Source of the DNA: Cymodocea nodosa
Lineage: Eukaryota > Streptophyta > Magnoliopsida > Alismatales > Cymodoceaceae
Assembly: GCA_036874045.1 (NCBI GenBank)
Contig: CM072341.1
Location: forward strand, 9,808,501-9,872,500
Length of the DNA: 64,000 nt
Reading direction: 5' to 3'
Both the position numbers and the translations under genes were made by a program. Of this stretch, positions 22,481-34,206 are shown piece by piece (the first letter of the stretch is position 1; every line of letters starts with the position of its first letter). The notes under the pieces were generated by a model that saw only the letters and a list, made by a program, of their open reading frames with translations, searched no databases and was not told the origin of the DNA.

Positions 22481-24600
22481 TTACACATCATATAGCCTAC
22501 AAATACCTAAATTTAATCTTATATTGCAAAAAGTAGTTTCATCTAGAGGTTTTGTAAAAATATCAGCTAATTGATTTTTACTAGACACAAATCCTAATTT
22601 AATTTTTCCTTTAATTACGTTATCTCTTAGAAAATGATGTCTAACCTCTATATGCTTTGCTCTAGAATGTAATATAAGATTTTTGGAAAGATTTATTGCA
22701 GAACTACTATCACAATAAATCTCAGTTATATCATAAGATAATCCAAAATCTTCTAAAGTTTGCCTTATGCACAGAAGTTGAGTGCAACACAATGCAGTAG
22801 CAACATAGTTAGCTTCAGTGGTTGAAAGTGCTACATAGTTTTGCTTTTTACTAAACCATGACACCAAATTATTTCCCAATAATTGACATGTGCCATTGTT
22901 ACTTTTTCTATCAGATTTAGATCCTACGTAATCAGCATCAGTATATCTTATAAGATCTATTGAACTATCCTTAGAATAATACAGTTTGAAATTTTTAGTT
23001 CCTTGTATATATCTAAATATTCTTTTAACAGCAATTGAGTGTGATTCTTTAGGATTAGATTGAAATCTATCACAAGCACACACAACAAACATAATATCAG
23101 GTCTACTAGTTGTCAAATAAAGTAAAGAACCAATCATACTTCTATATTTTCTTTGATCTATTGATTTTCCTATGTCATTAATATCTAACTTTAAAGAAGT
23201 ACTCATAGGAGTTCCTCAAATCCTTGTATCACTAAAATTAAATTTCTTAAGCATTTCATCTACATATTTTTCCTGATTTAAAAATATACCTTTATCCATT
23301 TGCTTAATTTGAAGTCCTAGAAAATACTAAAGCTCTCCTATCATACTCATTTCAAATTGACTAGTCATCTCTTCAGAAAATATTTTTATCAGTTTATTAG
23401 AAGTTGCTCCAAAGATTATATCATCTACATATATTTGAACAACAACTTGATCTTTATCATCTCTCTTGATAAATAGAGTATGATCTACTTTTCCCATGAT
23501 ATATCCTTGCTCTATTAAAAAAGTACATAACCTTTCATACCATGATCTAGGTGCTTACTTCAAACCATATAAGGCTTTCTTCAATTTATACACATAGTCA
23601 GGATTTTTAATATCTTCAAATCCAAGTGGTTGTTTGACATAAACTTCTTCATTAATTAAACCATTTAGAAAAGCACTTTTAACATCTATTTGATATAGTT
23701 TAAAATCCATATAACAAGCATAGGCCAATAATAATGTAATACTTTCTAACCTAGCCATAGGAGCAAATGTTTCATCATAATCTAGTCCTTCTTCCTATGT
23801 ATACCCTTGTGCAACTAATTTAGCTTTGTTCCTTATAACTTAACCAGTCTCATTAGTTTTGTTTCTAAAGATCCACTTTATACCTATTAAGGACTGATTC
23901 TTAGATGCTAGAAAATATACCCAAGTGTATCTAGAGAAGTCTTCTACTAAAACAAATACATACCGTTTACCACCAAGCCTCATGATTCTTGTTGCTCTAA
24001 ATAGATCCATATGTATAAGTTCTAAGACTCTTGCTTGATATATCAGCTTTAGATTTAAAAGAGTTTTTGTGAAGTTTACCTAACTCACATGCATCACATA
24101 TAAAGTCCTTTGAGTATTTAATCTTTGGTAAACCTCTCATTAAATATTTTCTAGATAATTTATGCAATAGTTTCATATTTATATGCCCAATCCTTCTATG
24201 CCATAGATATGCATCACTAGTTTCAGCTAGTAAACATGAATTTAAATCAACTACACTAAAAGGTAAAGATAAAATACATACAGAACCTTTTTTTTTAGCA
24301 ATAAACTTAAGTTCATCTGTAATTTTATCAATAATTTTGCATACATCATCTTCAAATAAAACATAATATCCATTATCAATTAGTTTTATAACACTCAGTA
24401 AATTAAATTCTAGGTTTTCTACATATAGTACATTCGAAATAACACAAGTAGGAGTTATTTGAACATTGCCCATACCTATGATTTTATCCTTGCTTTTGTT
24501 TCCAAATGTAACATTTCCTTTTTTGGTCTTTGTAGAATTTTTCAGTAAACTTTTCTGTTTGATCATGTGACTTGATGCTCCACTATCCAAGATTCATTTT
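22481..24600 (-). pseudogene. Sirevirus B pol region
   Basis: On the minus strand: protease (DSGASSHMIKQKS), GAG-pre-integrase (LWHRRIGHINMK, CDACELGKLHK), RT (VKSAFLNGLINEEVYVKQP, YVDDIIFGAT) and RNase H (DADYVGSKSDRKS, then HSRAKHIEVRHHFL near the end). Catalytic blocks are close to those of A and D. The region is broken and reduced. Confidence 0.85.
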
Positions 24601-26882
24601 GATGTTGTTTCCTCCTGCAAAATAAATTAAGAACTGTTTCTTGGTGCCCAATGTTGTTGAGGACCAAGTTCATTAAACGCATATTTCTTCTTTTTGTTTA
24701 AAAATAGTTTAACATTATCATTTACATTCTTATTAGTTGTAAGTACTATTGATTTATCATTAGCTTCATACTCACATATAGCATTATTGCTCTTATAATC
24801 ATTCTTTTTGTTTTCATATGTAGTATAACCAAGACCAAACCGATTTTTATTAGATGTTAATTTATTTTGGTAATGCTCATACATTTCAATAAGTTCATTC
24901 CAAGATTTTGTACTTGTATTTGAATTTTCAATACATACAAAACCTTTTTTTACACAAGAATTTTCAGATAAAGAACATGTAGAAAGAGTAATTGGTCTAA
25001 TACTAGAGTTTTGAATTTCATGCTTAGGTTTTTGAATTTTCAGTTTACTACAATTGTTTGAAATTTTTGAAACATTAGTGACTGAATTTTCAAAACAAGA
25101 AACAAGATTTTTAGATACATTGATAGTCATGTTAGAAGTACATTTAGATAAATTACATTGGTTTATATTATTGCTGCATGATTCATCCCTTGAAGTACCT
25201 ACTTCTACATATTTATTACCTTGTTTCATGATAAAAGGAATTTTAGTCTTAGATTTACTTGAACTGCAACTAACAAATCCTTTATTTGTTTGAAATTTAG
25301 GATATTCAGGATAATCAAATCCTAAGCCAAATTTATATGACACTGCAGGGGTACTAGTTAATTTGTCTAACTTAGTTTGACTTAAATTCCAATTCTCAAT
25401 GGTGGAATTTAAATTTAGCTCTCTCAATTTTAATTTATCAATCTCTAACTCAAGATCATTTATGTTGTTTCTCAACATTTCATTTTCAAAGTCTATCTTT
25501 AATTTTTCAACATTTGTATTCTATATTTGTTCATGCAAGACACATTCATTAAATCTAAATTTATGCAAATCTCTAGCATGATTTTCATTATTACACTTAA
25601 ACTTTTCTAAAGTAGTAGATAGGAAACAATTTTCTTCTTCCAAAATGGACAAAGAGTTTCTAATATTCTTATTTTCTAGTTTACAAGCATTAAGTTTTTG
25701 TAATAATATATGATAAGCACATAATAATTCATCAAAGTTAAAATCTGAATGACTTTTAGGATCAGATATTACTTTAGACTCATCTGCCATGAAGTACACA
25801 TGAGCAACGTCTTCTAACTATTGTTTTTCTTCTGAATGTGAAGATTTTGATGATGATTCCTCAGATTTAGACTCTTCTGACGTGTCATCCCAAGTGACCT
25901 TCAAAGCCTTTTTCTTGTAAAACCTTTTTTGAGTTTTCTAAGCCATCTTCTTCTAATTTGTCCTACTTTGCTTTTCATTTTTCCTTATAGGAAAATCTAG
26001 AGAAAGATGTCCAGGTTTCTTGCAATTGTAACATACATACTTTCTAGATGAAGAATTCTTGTCATTCAGTGATTTTGACGTTGAGGGTTTATCATTTTTG
26101 TTCCTTTGCTGTTTCCTAGCTTCCCATGCTTTCTTGAATTTCCTAGTCAACAAAATCAAATCCTTGTCAGAATCAGTTAATATTTCAAAATCTGAATTAA
26201 TTTTGAAGGTTATTTCTTTCTTCAGTTTTAATTTATTGTAACTCAATGAATCATTTAATTGAACTTCATAAGCAGTTAAGTTTCCTATAAGCTCATTTAT
26301 AGAATAAACATTTAAATCTCATGATTCCTCAATTGATGTTACTTTCTGAGACCACTTGGAACTTAGGGATCTAAGAATTTTTCTCACCAAATCCTTTTGT
26401 TCAAAGTTCTTTCCTAAGCATTTTAAAGAATTTATGATATCTAGGAATCTGGAAAACATCTCAGAAATACTTTCATCTTCATGCATCATAAAGAGTTCAT
26501 ACTTATGAATTAGCATATTTATCTTAGTCTCTTTAACTTGAGAAGTACCTTCATGTGAAACTTCTAATGCTTGCCACACCTCATAAGCAGATTTATATGC
26601 CGACACTTTACTGAACTGTTCATAACTCAATGCATAAAATAAAATATTTAAGCATTTAGCATTCAGAGTTTCATTTTCTTTTTCAGTAATTGTCCAAGTA
26701 TTATAAGGGGTAGTTAATGGAGTATATGGTTTAGAAATCATGAACCACAACTTATGATCTATACTTTGAAGAAAGACTGTCATCCTATATTTCCAATATT
26801 CAAAATGTATTCTATCAAATAAAGGAGGACGGTTATGATTTTGGCCTTCATACAAAGAAAAATTACCAATTCCAGTAGCCAT
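24601..26882 (-). pseudogene. Sirevirus B gag region
   Basis: It starts MATGIGNFSLYEGQNHNRPP at 26882 and contains the copia gag core (MHEDESISEMFSRFLDIIN, KILRSLSSKWSQKVTSIEES), a zinc-knuckle region near 26000 and a long coiled-coil tail (about 25700-25400). The region is broken. Confidence 0.85.
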
Positions 26883-27067
26883 CTTACCTTAGATTTTTCA
26901 ACCTATTTGATTTTAAATAGTTTAAAACTTTAAAACAACTTGAGCCTAAAATCAAGAAAGTTAAACATATGCTTAAATATTAATTTCTGTTTAAAAACAA
27001 GGAAGGTAGAATAAGCTTTGATATTAATTAAGTTGGTATCGATTTTATATCAATGATTATTAACAAA

Positions 27068-27079
27068 GCTCTGATACCA
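27068..27079 (-). other. Primer binding site of Sirevirus B
   Basis: The minus strand reads TGGTATCAGAGC, an exact complement of the initiator-Met tRNA 3' end, two bases from the LTR. Confidence 0.9.
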
Positions 27080-27081
27080 CT

Positions 27082-28727
27082 TGTAGGATCATATGGCTAC
27101 ACAAGAGGGGGGTGAATTGTGTTTTTCAACATTTTCGATTATAATTGAAACTTTAAAATTAAAAACAAGTCGAGACACTGTTTTCATAAAGTCATTTTTA
27201 TTCAAGGTTTCAATTACACTGTACAATTCAATTCTCCTTAGAAATTGTAGATGCAATTATATATCGATACTATGTTTTATCTAAACAATTTCATAACTAC
27301 AAACAGAGAAAACTAATTTACGGAATTTAAAACATTTCTCCCTGTTTGAGATCGTTCTTCTTCTTCTTCTTCTTTTTCTTCTTCAACAATTCTTCAATGA
27401 CGAATATCTTGTCTTTCTCTACTTCACCGAATTTGCTTTCTCCTAATACTTCAGATCTTTAGTGACATAAATCTTATCTTTTTCTACTTCACTGAATTTT
27501 CTTCCATCAAGACTTCAAATCTTTAGTGACATAAATTTTACCTTTTTTTCTACTTCACTAAATTTTCTTTCATCTGAGGCTTTTCCCCGAAAGGTGTTTT
27601 TGATTCCTGAAAAGATTTTTCGTTTGGTGTGTAGGGATAATTGATCAACGAGAATTCTATGCCTTTTATACTATATTTTCATTTCATGAATATCCTCTAT
27701 GTTTAATCACTATTAGTTTTCCACTTCTTCACGCCTTTTCTTTTTCCTTCATCGAAATACACACGTTCTGACCTACGTTTACATTTCAAATTTTCTTTAA
27801 TCATCAATCCTGGATCTTTGAAAAATTTCCTGCAAAATAAACTTTCTCATCCAAAATTTTTCATCAAGTGTAATAAAAAGTTGTTACTTTAATGTTAACT
27901 AAACGAGTAAAACAAGTAGATATATAACTTAACGTTTCTAACTTAATGAGTTCCTCATGTGCCAACTCACGTGATAAGTATTGTAGCTAACTCAATGAAC
28001 TAAGTTTGTGGTGTTACGCTAACTCAATGAACCAACTCTGTGGTGTTATAATAACTCAATGAACCAACTCTGTTGTGTTATAGATAACTCAACGAACTAG
28101 TAATAAACAAATGTTTTTATAATAAGAATTTTACCACGTGCAATAATAACAACTTAAGTTTATAACGCTAACCTAACATGTTGCCTTAGTGTTCAATGTA
28201 GCAACTCAACGCATTTAGTTATGTTAACTTAACGAGTTAAACATGTGCACCTCACATGATACAATATAACATTCATAACCTTTAATTTCACCACGTGTAC
28301 AATACTAACTTAACGAGTTCGTCTCTGCTTTTACTCACTAACTTAACGAGTTCTCACGTCACCTATTTTAACCTTTAAGATTATAACTCAACGAGTTCTC
28401 ACGTGACCTTTATACAAATAACTCACTAACTCAACGAGTTGTCTAAATATGCACTATTCATGATACAGAAAATATAAATTTAAAACATATTATGCTTTGC
28501 GATAAAAACACACGTTAACTTAACGTTTATTTAAATGAAAAGTTAATATAAGGTAATGACTAGTTATTTAACTTAGTATAATTTCAGATCCATTATAGAC
28601 AAGTATTTATATCAGTAAACTTTTTCTATATTAATTGATGTTCTTAATTTACATTTACAAACAATAATAATTGAGCAAATATGATTACTTTCATTCAGCA
28701 CACATCATCAAAACAAAATACTCAACA
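27082..28727 (-). repeat. 5' LTR of Sirevirus B
   Basis: 1646 bp, TGTTGAG at 28727 to CCTACA at 27082. It shows the same G-box and inverted-module pattern (27930-28450) as A. A CTT/CTTTTT-rich tract lies at about 27353-27385. Confidence 0.9.
27662..27670 (-). promoter_or_regulatory. TATA box, 5' LTR of Sirevirus B
   Basis: TATAAAAGG on the minus strand, at the position equivalent to that in A. Confidence 0.75.
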
Positions 28728-30262
28728 CACAAGCTCATCAGTTCAGAACACACTAAAACTAATGTTGATGAAACTTTATTGTCTTTCTTTAGAAAACTTG
28801 AAAAGTGCTCAAAACATCAATTAAGTTCAAGTTTTTCTATGAGTTCAAGCCCTGATGATAAGGAAATTGAACAATCAGAGCATTAGGCAGACATTCAACA
28901 AGTTATTGCAGATGTGCTTGAAAATATTGAGGTACTAACTAGTTCAGAGGCTAGATTGTCTAGAGTAGCAACTATTGACAAAGACAAGACTCTAGAAAAG
29001 CTTCATGTTGATCAACCTATTTTAGAATCTATAGAACTAGAGTTTAAGAATTCACAGCATATTGAAATAGAAATATCTGTTGAAGAAAATGAAGAATTAC
29101 AGATAGATAACACGACTATTGAATTTGTGGAAAATTTGAACTCTAAACATTCTATAGAATCTGAATGTATGGATGTAGTGGATATTGAAAATGTTCCTCC
29201 TACTATTGAAGCTGAAGAATCAAGCTTACCTAAGCAGCTTCAAGAAAATATTTTGATAGAGGAACACATTGACATTCATTTTGAAGAAGAGATTCCTGAA
29301 GGAGAGTTAAATTATGAATCAAGGCTTCAAGTATCACCTTCTAAGTATACAACAATAAACATTCAAGGCAATTCAATATATTTTAGATCTAAGGAAGCAT
29401 TGTAGAAATACAATAGTTTGATTTCATGTCAAATTTTGCATGCTCGACCAATAAAGTTTAGAAATTTACTGGAAATAAAATATTTATTTGATTTTCAAGG
29501 TTTAATGCAATTCTTGCTAGTTGGAACAAAATGGACGCAATATAAAGAGCTTATTGCAATTTTTTATAGCAACTTGGTGAAGAATGACAATATGTTGACA
29601 ACTCAAATATCTCAACAGGAGTTTACTTTATCTCTTGAGTTGATTTTTGAAGTTTTGGGATTAAGAAATGAGGGTGTTATTGTTAAAAATAGATTTGACA
29701 TTGTTTGATAGTTGGAATGGGACGTTCAGTCTTTATCACAAATTCCAGATGTTTATATTGAAATGAGATTAATGGAAAATCTGAATGTGGAAGCTAGGTT
29801 TATTGTAAATATTCTGCATGGCAATTTATTTCAGAGAGTTGGACATAATCTAGAAGTAAGCAGAAGTTGTTTATATGCAACTTATGGCATACTGAACAGA
29901 ATTCAAATTAATTGGTTTGATGTGTTCACATATCAACTACAGCATATGAGTTCAAAGTTATTTTTTGGTGATGCTGTATGTTGAATTCTGGCAAGCCATT
30001 TATACTTATCTAACTGGCCCTCTGAAAATAAAGGCATGAGAGCATTTAGTGTCAAAGATTTGCAAAAACACCAACAAATACAACAACAAAAACCACAACT
30101 AGAACAACAACAACAACAACCAAACTATTCAGATCAAGTACAATAGCAACACGATCTACCTCCTAGCTTAGATGTAGTGCTGAATGACATCAGAAATGAT
30201 TTTAGGCATCTAGGAGATAAAATTTGTGATGCTATTCGTGATATGATTAGGAGGCATAGATA
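28728..30262 (+). pseudogene. Sirevirus A 3' accessory ORF ('env-like' position)
   Basis: An acidic middle (LISSEHTKTNVDETLLSFF, SSSFSMSSSPDDKEIEQSEH, many Glu-rich stretches) leads into a C-terminal domain (about 29440-29985) with LFDFQGLMQFLLVGTKW, FYSNLVKND, VLGLRNEG, RFIVNILHGNLFQRVGHN, NRIQINWFDVF and KLFFGD. A Gln-rich tail (30070-30160) follows. The N-terminal basic part seen in B and D lies upstream of where B inserted and is not in this piece. No membrane segment is visible. The region is broken. Confidence 0.7.
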
Positions 30263-30452
30263 AATGTATTGACATTTGTCTATTTACTTGATTTCTGAAT
30301 ACAAAATGTAATGTTTGTATTTATTGTTTGATTATTTGAACAAAACATTTTACTGTAAATGATTTCATTCTTATTAATGTTTACAGAAAGTTGAGCTGTA
30401 CGTTCTTGTCTCTCGATTTTTATACTATGTAATAATCTTTTTGATTAATGAT

Positions 30453-30710
30453 AAAAGGGGGGAGATGATTATGTGTTTAAATTGCATATATATTAAAAAG
30501 GGGGAGATGACTATGTTGAAATATTTTGTCTGAGTTGTTTTATTCCTAAGAGATGTTTTTCACACAAACAATAGATATAATCTTAAGTAAACTTAAGTCA
30601 ACAAACTTGTTTGTTGAATTAAAACTTAACTCAATAGAGGTGCTTCGTTGAATTAAACATATTTCATAATTGATTTAATATGATTTTTGTCATCATAAAA
30701 AAGGGGGAGA
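30453..30710 (+). other. Three polypurine tracts before the 3' LTR of Sirevirus A
   Basis: AAAAGGGGGGAGATG (30453), AAAAAGGGGGAGATG (30495) and AAAAAAGGGGGAGAT (30697). The last abuts the LTR start. After the second tract the sequence ATGTTGAAATATTTTGTCT resembles the LTR start, as if tract plus LTR edge had been duplicated. Confidence 0.8.
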
Positions 30711-31651
30711 TTGTTGAGTATTTTGTTTTGATGATGTATGCTAAATGAATGTAATCATATTTACTCAATTACTATTGTTTATGAAAGTAAATTAAGAACA
30801 TCAATTAATATAGAAAAAGTATACTAATATAAATACTTGTCTGTAATGGATCTGAGATTATGCTAAGTTAAATAACTAGTTGTTAAGTTATACTAATTTT
30901 TTATTTAACTAAACGTTAAGTTAACGTGTGTTTTTATTGTAAAGCATGATATGTTTTAAAGTTATATTTTATGTATCATGTTTTAAAGACAACTCGTTAA
31001 GTTAGTGTGTTATTTGTATAAAGGTCATGTGAGAACTCGTTGAGTTATAGGCTTAAAGTTTAAAATAAGTCACGTGAGAACTTGTTAAGTTAGTGAGTAA
31101 AAGAGCAATAGGAAGAGACGAACTCGTTAAGTTAGTATTGTGCACGTGGTGAAATTAAGGTTTACGAATGTTATATTGTATCACGTGAGTTGCACGTGTT
31201 TAACTCATTAAGTTAACATAACTGCACATGTTGAGTTGCTATATTGAACACTAAGGCAGCGCATTAGGTTAGCGTTATAAACTTAAAGTTATTATTATTG
31301 CACATGGTAAATATCTTATTATTAAAACATTTGTTTATTACTGGATTGATGACTTATCAGATTGCCGGATACTTAGAAAACTTAACTATCTGATACTTAA
31401 ACTATTTTTAGTGAGTTAGCATTTAACCTTCTGAAAGAAAGGTTAAGCTAGTTTGTTGAGTTAACTGTAACACCACGAAGCTGGTTCGTTGAGTTAGCAT
31501 AACACCATGGACTTAGTTCGTTGAGTTAGTTACAGTACTTGTCACGTGATTTAGCATATGTTGAGCTCGTTGAGTTAGATGCGTTAAGTTATAAATATAC
31601 TTCTTTTAGTCGTTTAGTTAACATTAACACAATGACTTATTGTTACACTTG

Positions 31652-31831
31652 ATGGAAAATTTTGGACGAGAAAATATATTTTGCAAGAAACTTTTCAGAG
31701 AACCAGAATTCATGATTAAAGAAAATTCGAAAGGAAAACATGACTTAGAACATGTGTATTTTGATGAAGGAAAAACAAAAGACGTGAAGAGTGGAAAACT
31801 AATAGTGATTAAACATGGAGGATATGCATAA
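31652..31831 (+). other. Small open frame in the 3' LTR of Sirevirus A
   Basis: The counterpart of 9223-9402 (MENFGRENIFCKKLFREPE..., ending KSGKLIVIKHGGYA), also open for 59 codons. Substitutions between the two copies leave the frame open. Confidence 0.35.
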
Positions 31832-31844
31832 AGTGAATATACAG

Positions 31845-31853
31845 TATAAAAGG
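31845..31853 (+). promoter_or_regulatory. TATA box, 3' LTR of Sirevirus A
   Basis: TATAAAAGG, at the position equivalent to 9416-9424. Confidence 0.7.
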
Positions 31854-32345
31854 CATAAAATTCTCGTCGATCAATTATCCCTACACACCAAATGAAATAT
31901 ATTTTTAGGGATCAAAACACCTCTTCGAGGAAAAGCTCTAAGATAGAAGAAACTTTAGTGAAGTAGAGAAATTCAGATATATATCACTGAAGATTTGAAG
32001 AAAAAGAAAGCAAATTCGGTGAAGCAAAGAAAGTCAGATATTTGTCACTAAAGAATTGCAGAAGAAGAAGAAAAATCTCAAATAGGGAGAAATGTTTTAA
32101 ATTCTGCAAATTAGTTTTCATTGTTTGTAGTTATGAAATTGGTTAGATGAAATATGATATCGTTATATAATTGCATCTACAATTTCTAAGGAGAATTGAA
32201 TTGTATATTGTAATTGAAACCTTGAATAAAATGATTTGATTAAAACAGTGTCTTGACTTATTTTTAATTTTGAAGTTTCAATTATTTGTTGAAAATGTTG
32301 AAAAACACAATTGACCCCCCTCTTGTGTAGCCATTCGATCCTATA

Positions 32346-32350
32346 GTTAA
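32346..32350. repeat. Target-site duplication of Sirevirus A, right copy (GTTAA)
   Basis: Identical to 8272-8276. Confidence 0.85.
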
Positions 32351-33438
32351 CTTAGTTAATTTAACTTCAAGCATAGTGTTTGAATCTATTTCATGCATTC
32401 CCCTTGGTAATATTTTCTTATCTATAATAGCTTCAACCGAGTTTTCCCATTGAGTAGTTCTTTTTGCAAAGTTTTCTAAATAAGCCCAGACTTCTTCTCT
32501 ACACAATTTCAAAAATCCATTATGACAAGTAGATTCTAATAAAGATTTAGTTGAAACATCTATACCTTCATAAATTATACCTATTAATTGTGCTTTACTC
32601 ATTGCATGATATGGACATTGAGTCAATAAATCTTTAAATCATTTAAAATATTTCTAGAATGATTCTCCCTATTTTTGGCTACATATTAATATTTCCTTTT
32701 TCTTTTTAATTGTTTGATGTGTTGGATAATATTTTTCTAGAAAAATAGAGTAAAATTCAGTCCATGCAGAAATTGAATCAGGTGACAAAGTATATAACCA
32801 TCTCTTAGCTATGTTTTTTAAAGCAAAAGGGTTATATCTAAGTTTAATAGCATCAATACTCATGTTCAGCATTTTCATTATTTGACAAACTTCATTAAAT
32901 TCTCTAAGGAAATAATAGTCATCTTCTCTTTCTAATCCATGAAAATATGGTAATTGACTAATATAATTAGATTTCAGTTCAAACCTATCTCCCTTAAAGT
33001 TTGGTAGTCGAATACATGAAAGTTTATCAACTAGCTTAGGATACAGAATTTCTCCTAATGATTTTTCTATTAGAGCAATCATGTCTTCATTCTCTTTTAA
33101 AGAAAGGTTGGCTACTCCCCTAAGGATTTTGTTTAAGTTTGTTTCAGAAAATATTTCAGTGCACCTCTATGTTGAATAATCCTATGTAGGTGCTAATAAA
33201 CTTACTAATTGTTTAGTGCTAGGAGAACGAATCCATGTGCTCATAAACTCTTAAAATATAGTAAATTGTAGAAAATTAATTACATACTAGTTTGAAGCTT
33301 TGCTCTAAATAAATAATTGTTGATGGATGAAGTTGAATCAGCTACTTCTCCTTCTAGTTCCCTAAACAAATTCTTTCATCTTTCCTCAATTGCTGGTACC
33401 TAGTAAAAAACATTCTATTCTTGTATTTATAATACACG
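32351..33438 (-). mobile_element. Gypsy G, right piece: gag capsid region and leader
   Basis: On the minus strand from about 33248 (MSTWIRSPSTKQL) runs an Athila-type gag with a retrotransposon capsid domain: LPNFKGDRFELKSNYISQLP, then RWLYTLSPDSISAWTEFYS, FLEKYYPTHQTI, and WAYLENFAKRTTQWE. It continues at 8276 beyond Sirevirus A. 33250-33438 is leader sequence without coding content. Unlike gypsy F, this element does have a capsid. The gag is broken. Confidence 0.8.
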
Positions 33439-34206
33439 TGTTGAGTATTTTGTTTTGATGATGTGTGCTAAATGAATGTAATCATATTTACTCAATTACT
33501 ATTGTTTGTGAAAGTAAATTAAGAACATCAATTAATACAAAAAAAGTTTACTGATATAAATACTTGTTTGTAATGGATCTAAAATTATGGTACGTTAATA
33601 ACTAGTCGTTAAGTTATACTAACTTTTCATTTAACTAAACGTTAAGTTAACGTGTGTTTTTATTGTAAAGCATGATATGCTTTAAAGTTATATTTTCTAT
33701 ATCATGTACAATGCACATTAAGACAACTCGTTGAGTTAGTACTTTATTTGTAAAAGGGTCACGTGAGAACTCATTGAGTTGTAGGCTAAAAAGTTAAAAT
33801 AGGTCACGTGAGAACTCGTTGAGTTAGTGAACAAAACATTAAGGTGAAGAGACGAATTTGTTAAGTTAGTATTACGTACGTTGTGAAATTAAAGTTTACG
33901 AATGTTATATTGTATCACGTGAGTTGCACATGTTTAACTCGTTAAGTTAACATAATTGCATGCATTGAGTTGCTATATTGAATACTAAGGCAATGCGTTA
34001 GGTTAGCGTTATAAACTTAAAGTTATTATTCTTGCACGTGTAAATACTTTATTGTTTAAAACATTTATTTATTACAGGTTCAGTGAGTTATCAAAGGATT
34101 TTCGGATACTTGCAAGTGTAACTATCTAAAACTCAAACTCATTTCGGATAGTTAGCATCTAACCTTTCGAAAGATAACTTAAGTCACGTTTCCAGGTCAT
34201 GACACA
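33439..34206 (+). mobile_element. Sirevirus LTR, outer part, cut by gypsy F
   Basis: It starts TGTTGAGTATTTTG and runs through the U3 modules. At 34207 gypsy F begins. The segment 34070-34206 (TTTTCGGATACTTGCAAGTG, AAGTCACGTTTCCAGGTC) matches the LTR of Sirevirus E (60040-60170) but not A's LTR, so it belongs to the E-type subfamily. It lies in the leader of gypsy G. Confidence 0.8.

Larger units (their letters stand above)
15444..28727 (-). mobile_element. Sirevirus B (Ty1/copia), nested in Sirevirus A
   Basis: Minus-strand element. From right to left: 5' LTR 28727-27082, primer site 27079-27068, gag, pol, about 1.5 kb of untranslated sequence, the 3' accessory ORF (about 20889-16860), purine tracts and a 3' LTR (16468-15444, only the outer portion present). 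Sirevirus A sequence lies on both sides, so B inserted into A's 3' ORF. Solo LTR S (17043-18656) is in turn nested in B. The coding parts are broken and pol is reduced. Confidence 0.88.
28728..32345 (+). mobile_element. Sirevirus A, right part: 3' ORF, purine tracts, 3' LTR
   Basis: Sirevirus A resumes here after the nested B: the 3' accessory ORF (to about 30262), an untranslated region with three polypurine tracts, and the 3' LTR 30712-32345. The GTTAA after 32345 matches the one before 8277, so both parts belong to one insertion into gypsy G's gag. Confidence 0.88.
30712..32345 (+). repeat. 3' LTR of Sirevirus A
   Basis: Counterpart of 8277-9916, starting TGTTGAG and ending CCTATA. A short stretch seen in the 5' LTR near 8540 is absent here. 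It carries the same modules and TATA box. Confidence 0.92.

Noticed and set aside
25054-25293. Open frames antisense to Sirevirus gag in several copies (also 11726-11965, 45940-46128, 54792-54974)
   Set aside because: They are shadows of the gag coiled-coil region, recur only because gag recurs, and have no domain of their own.
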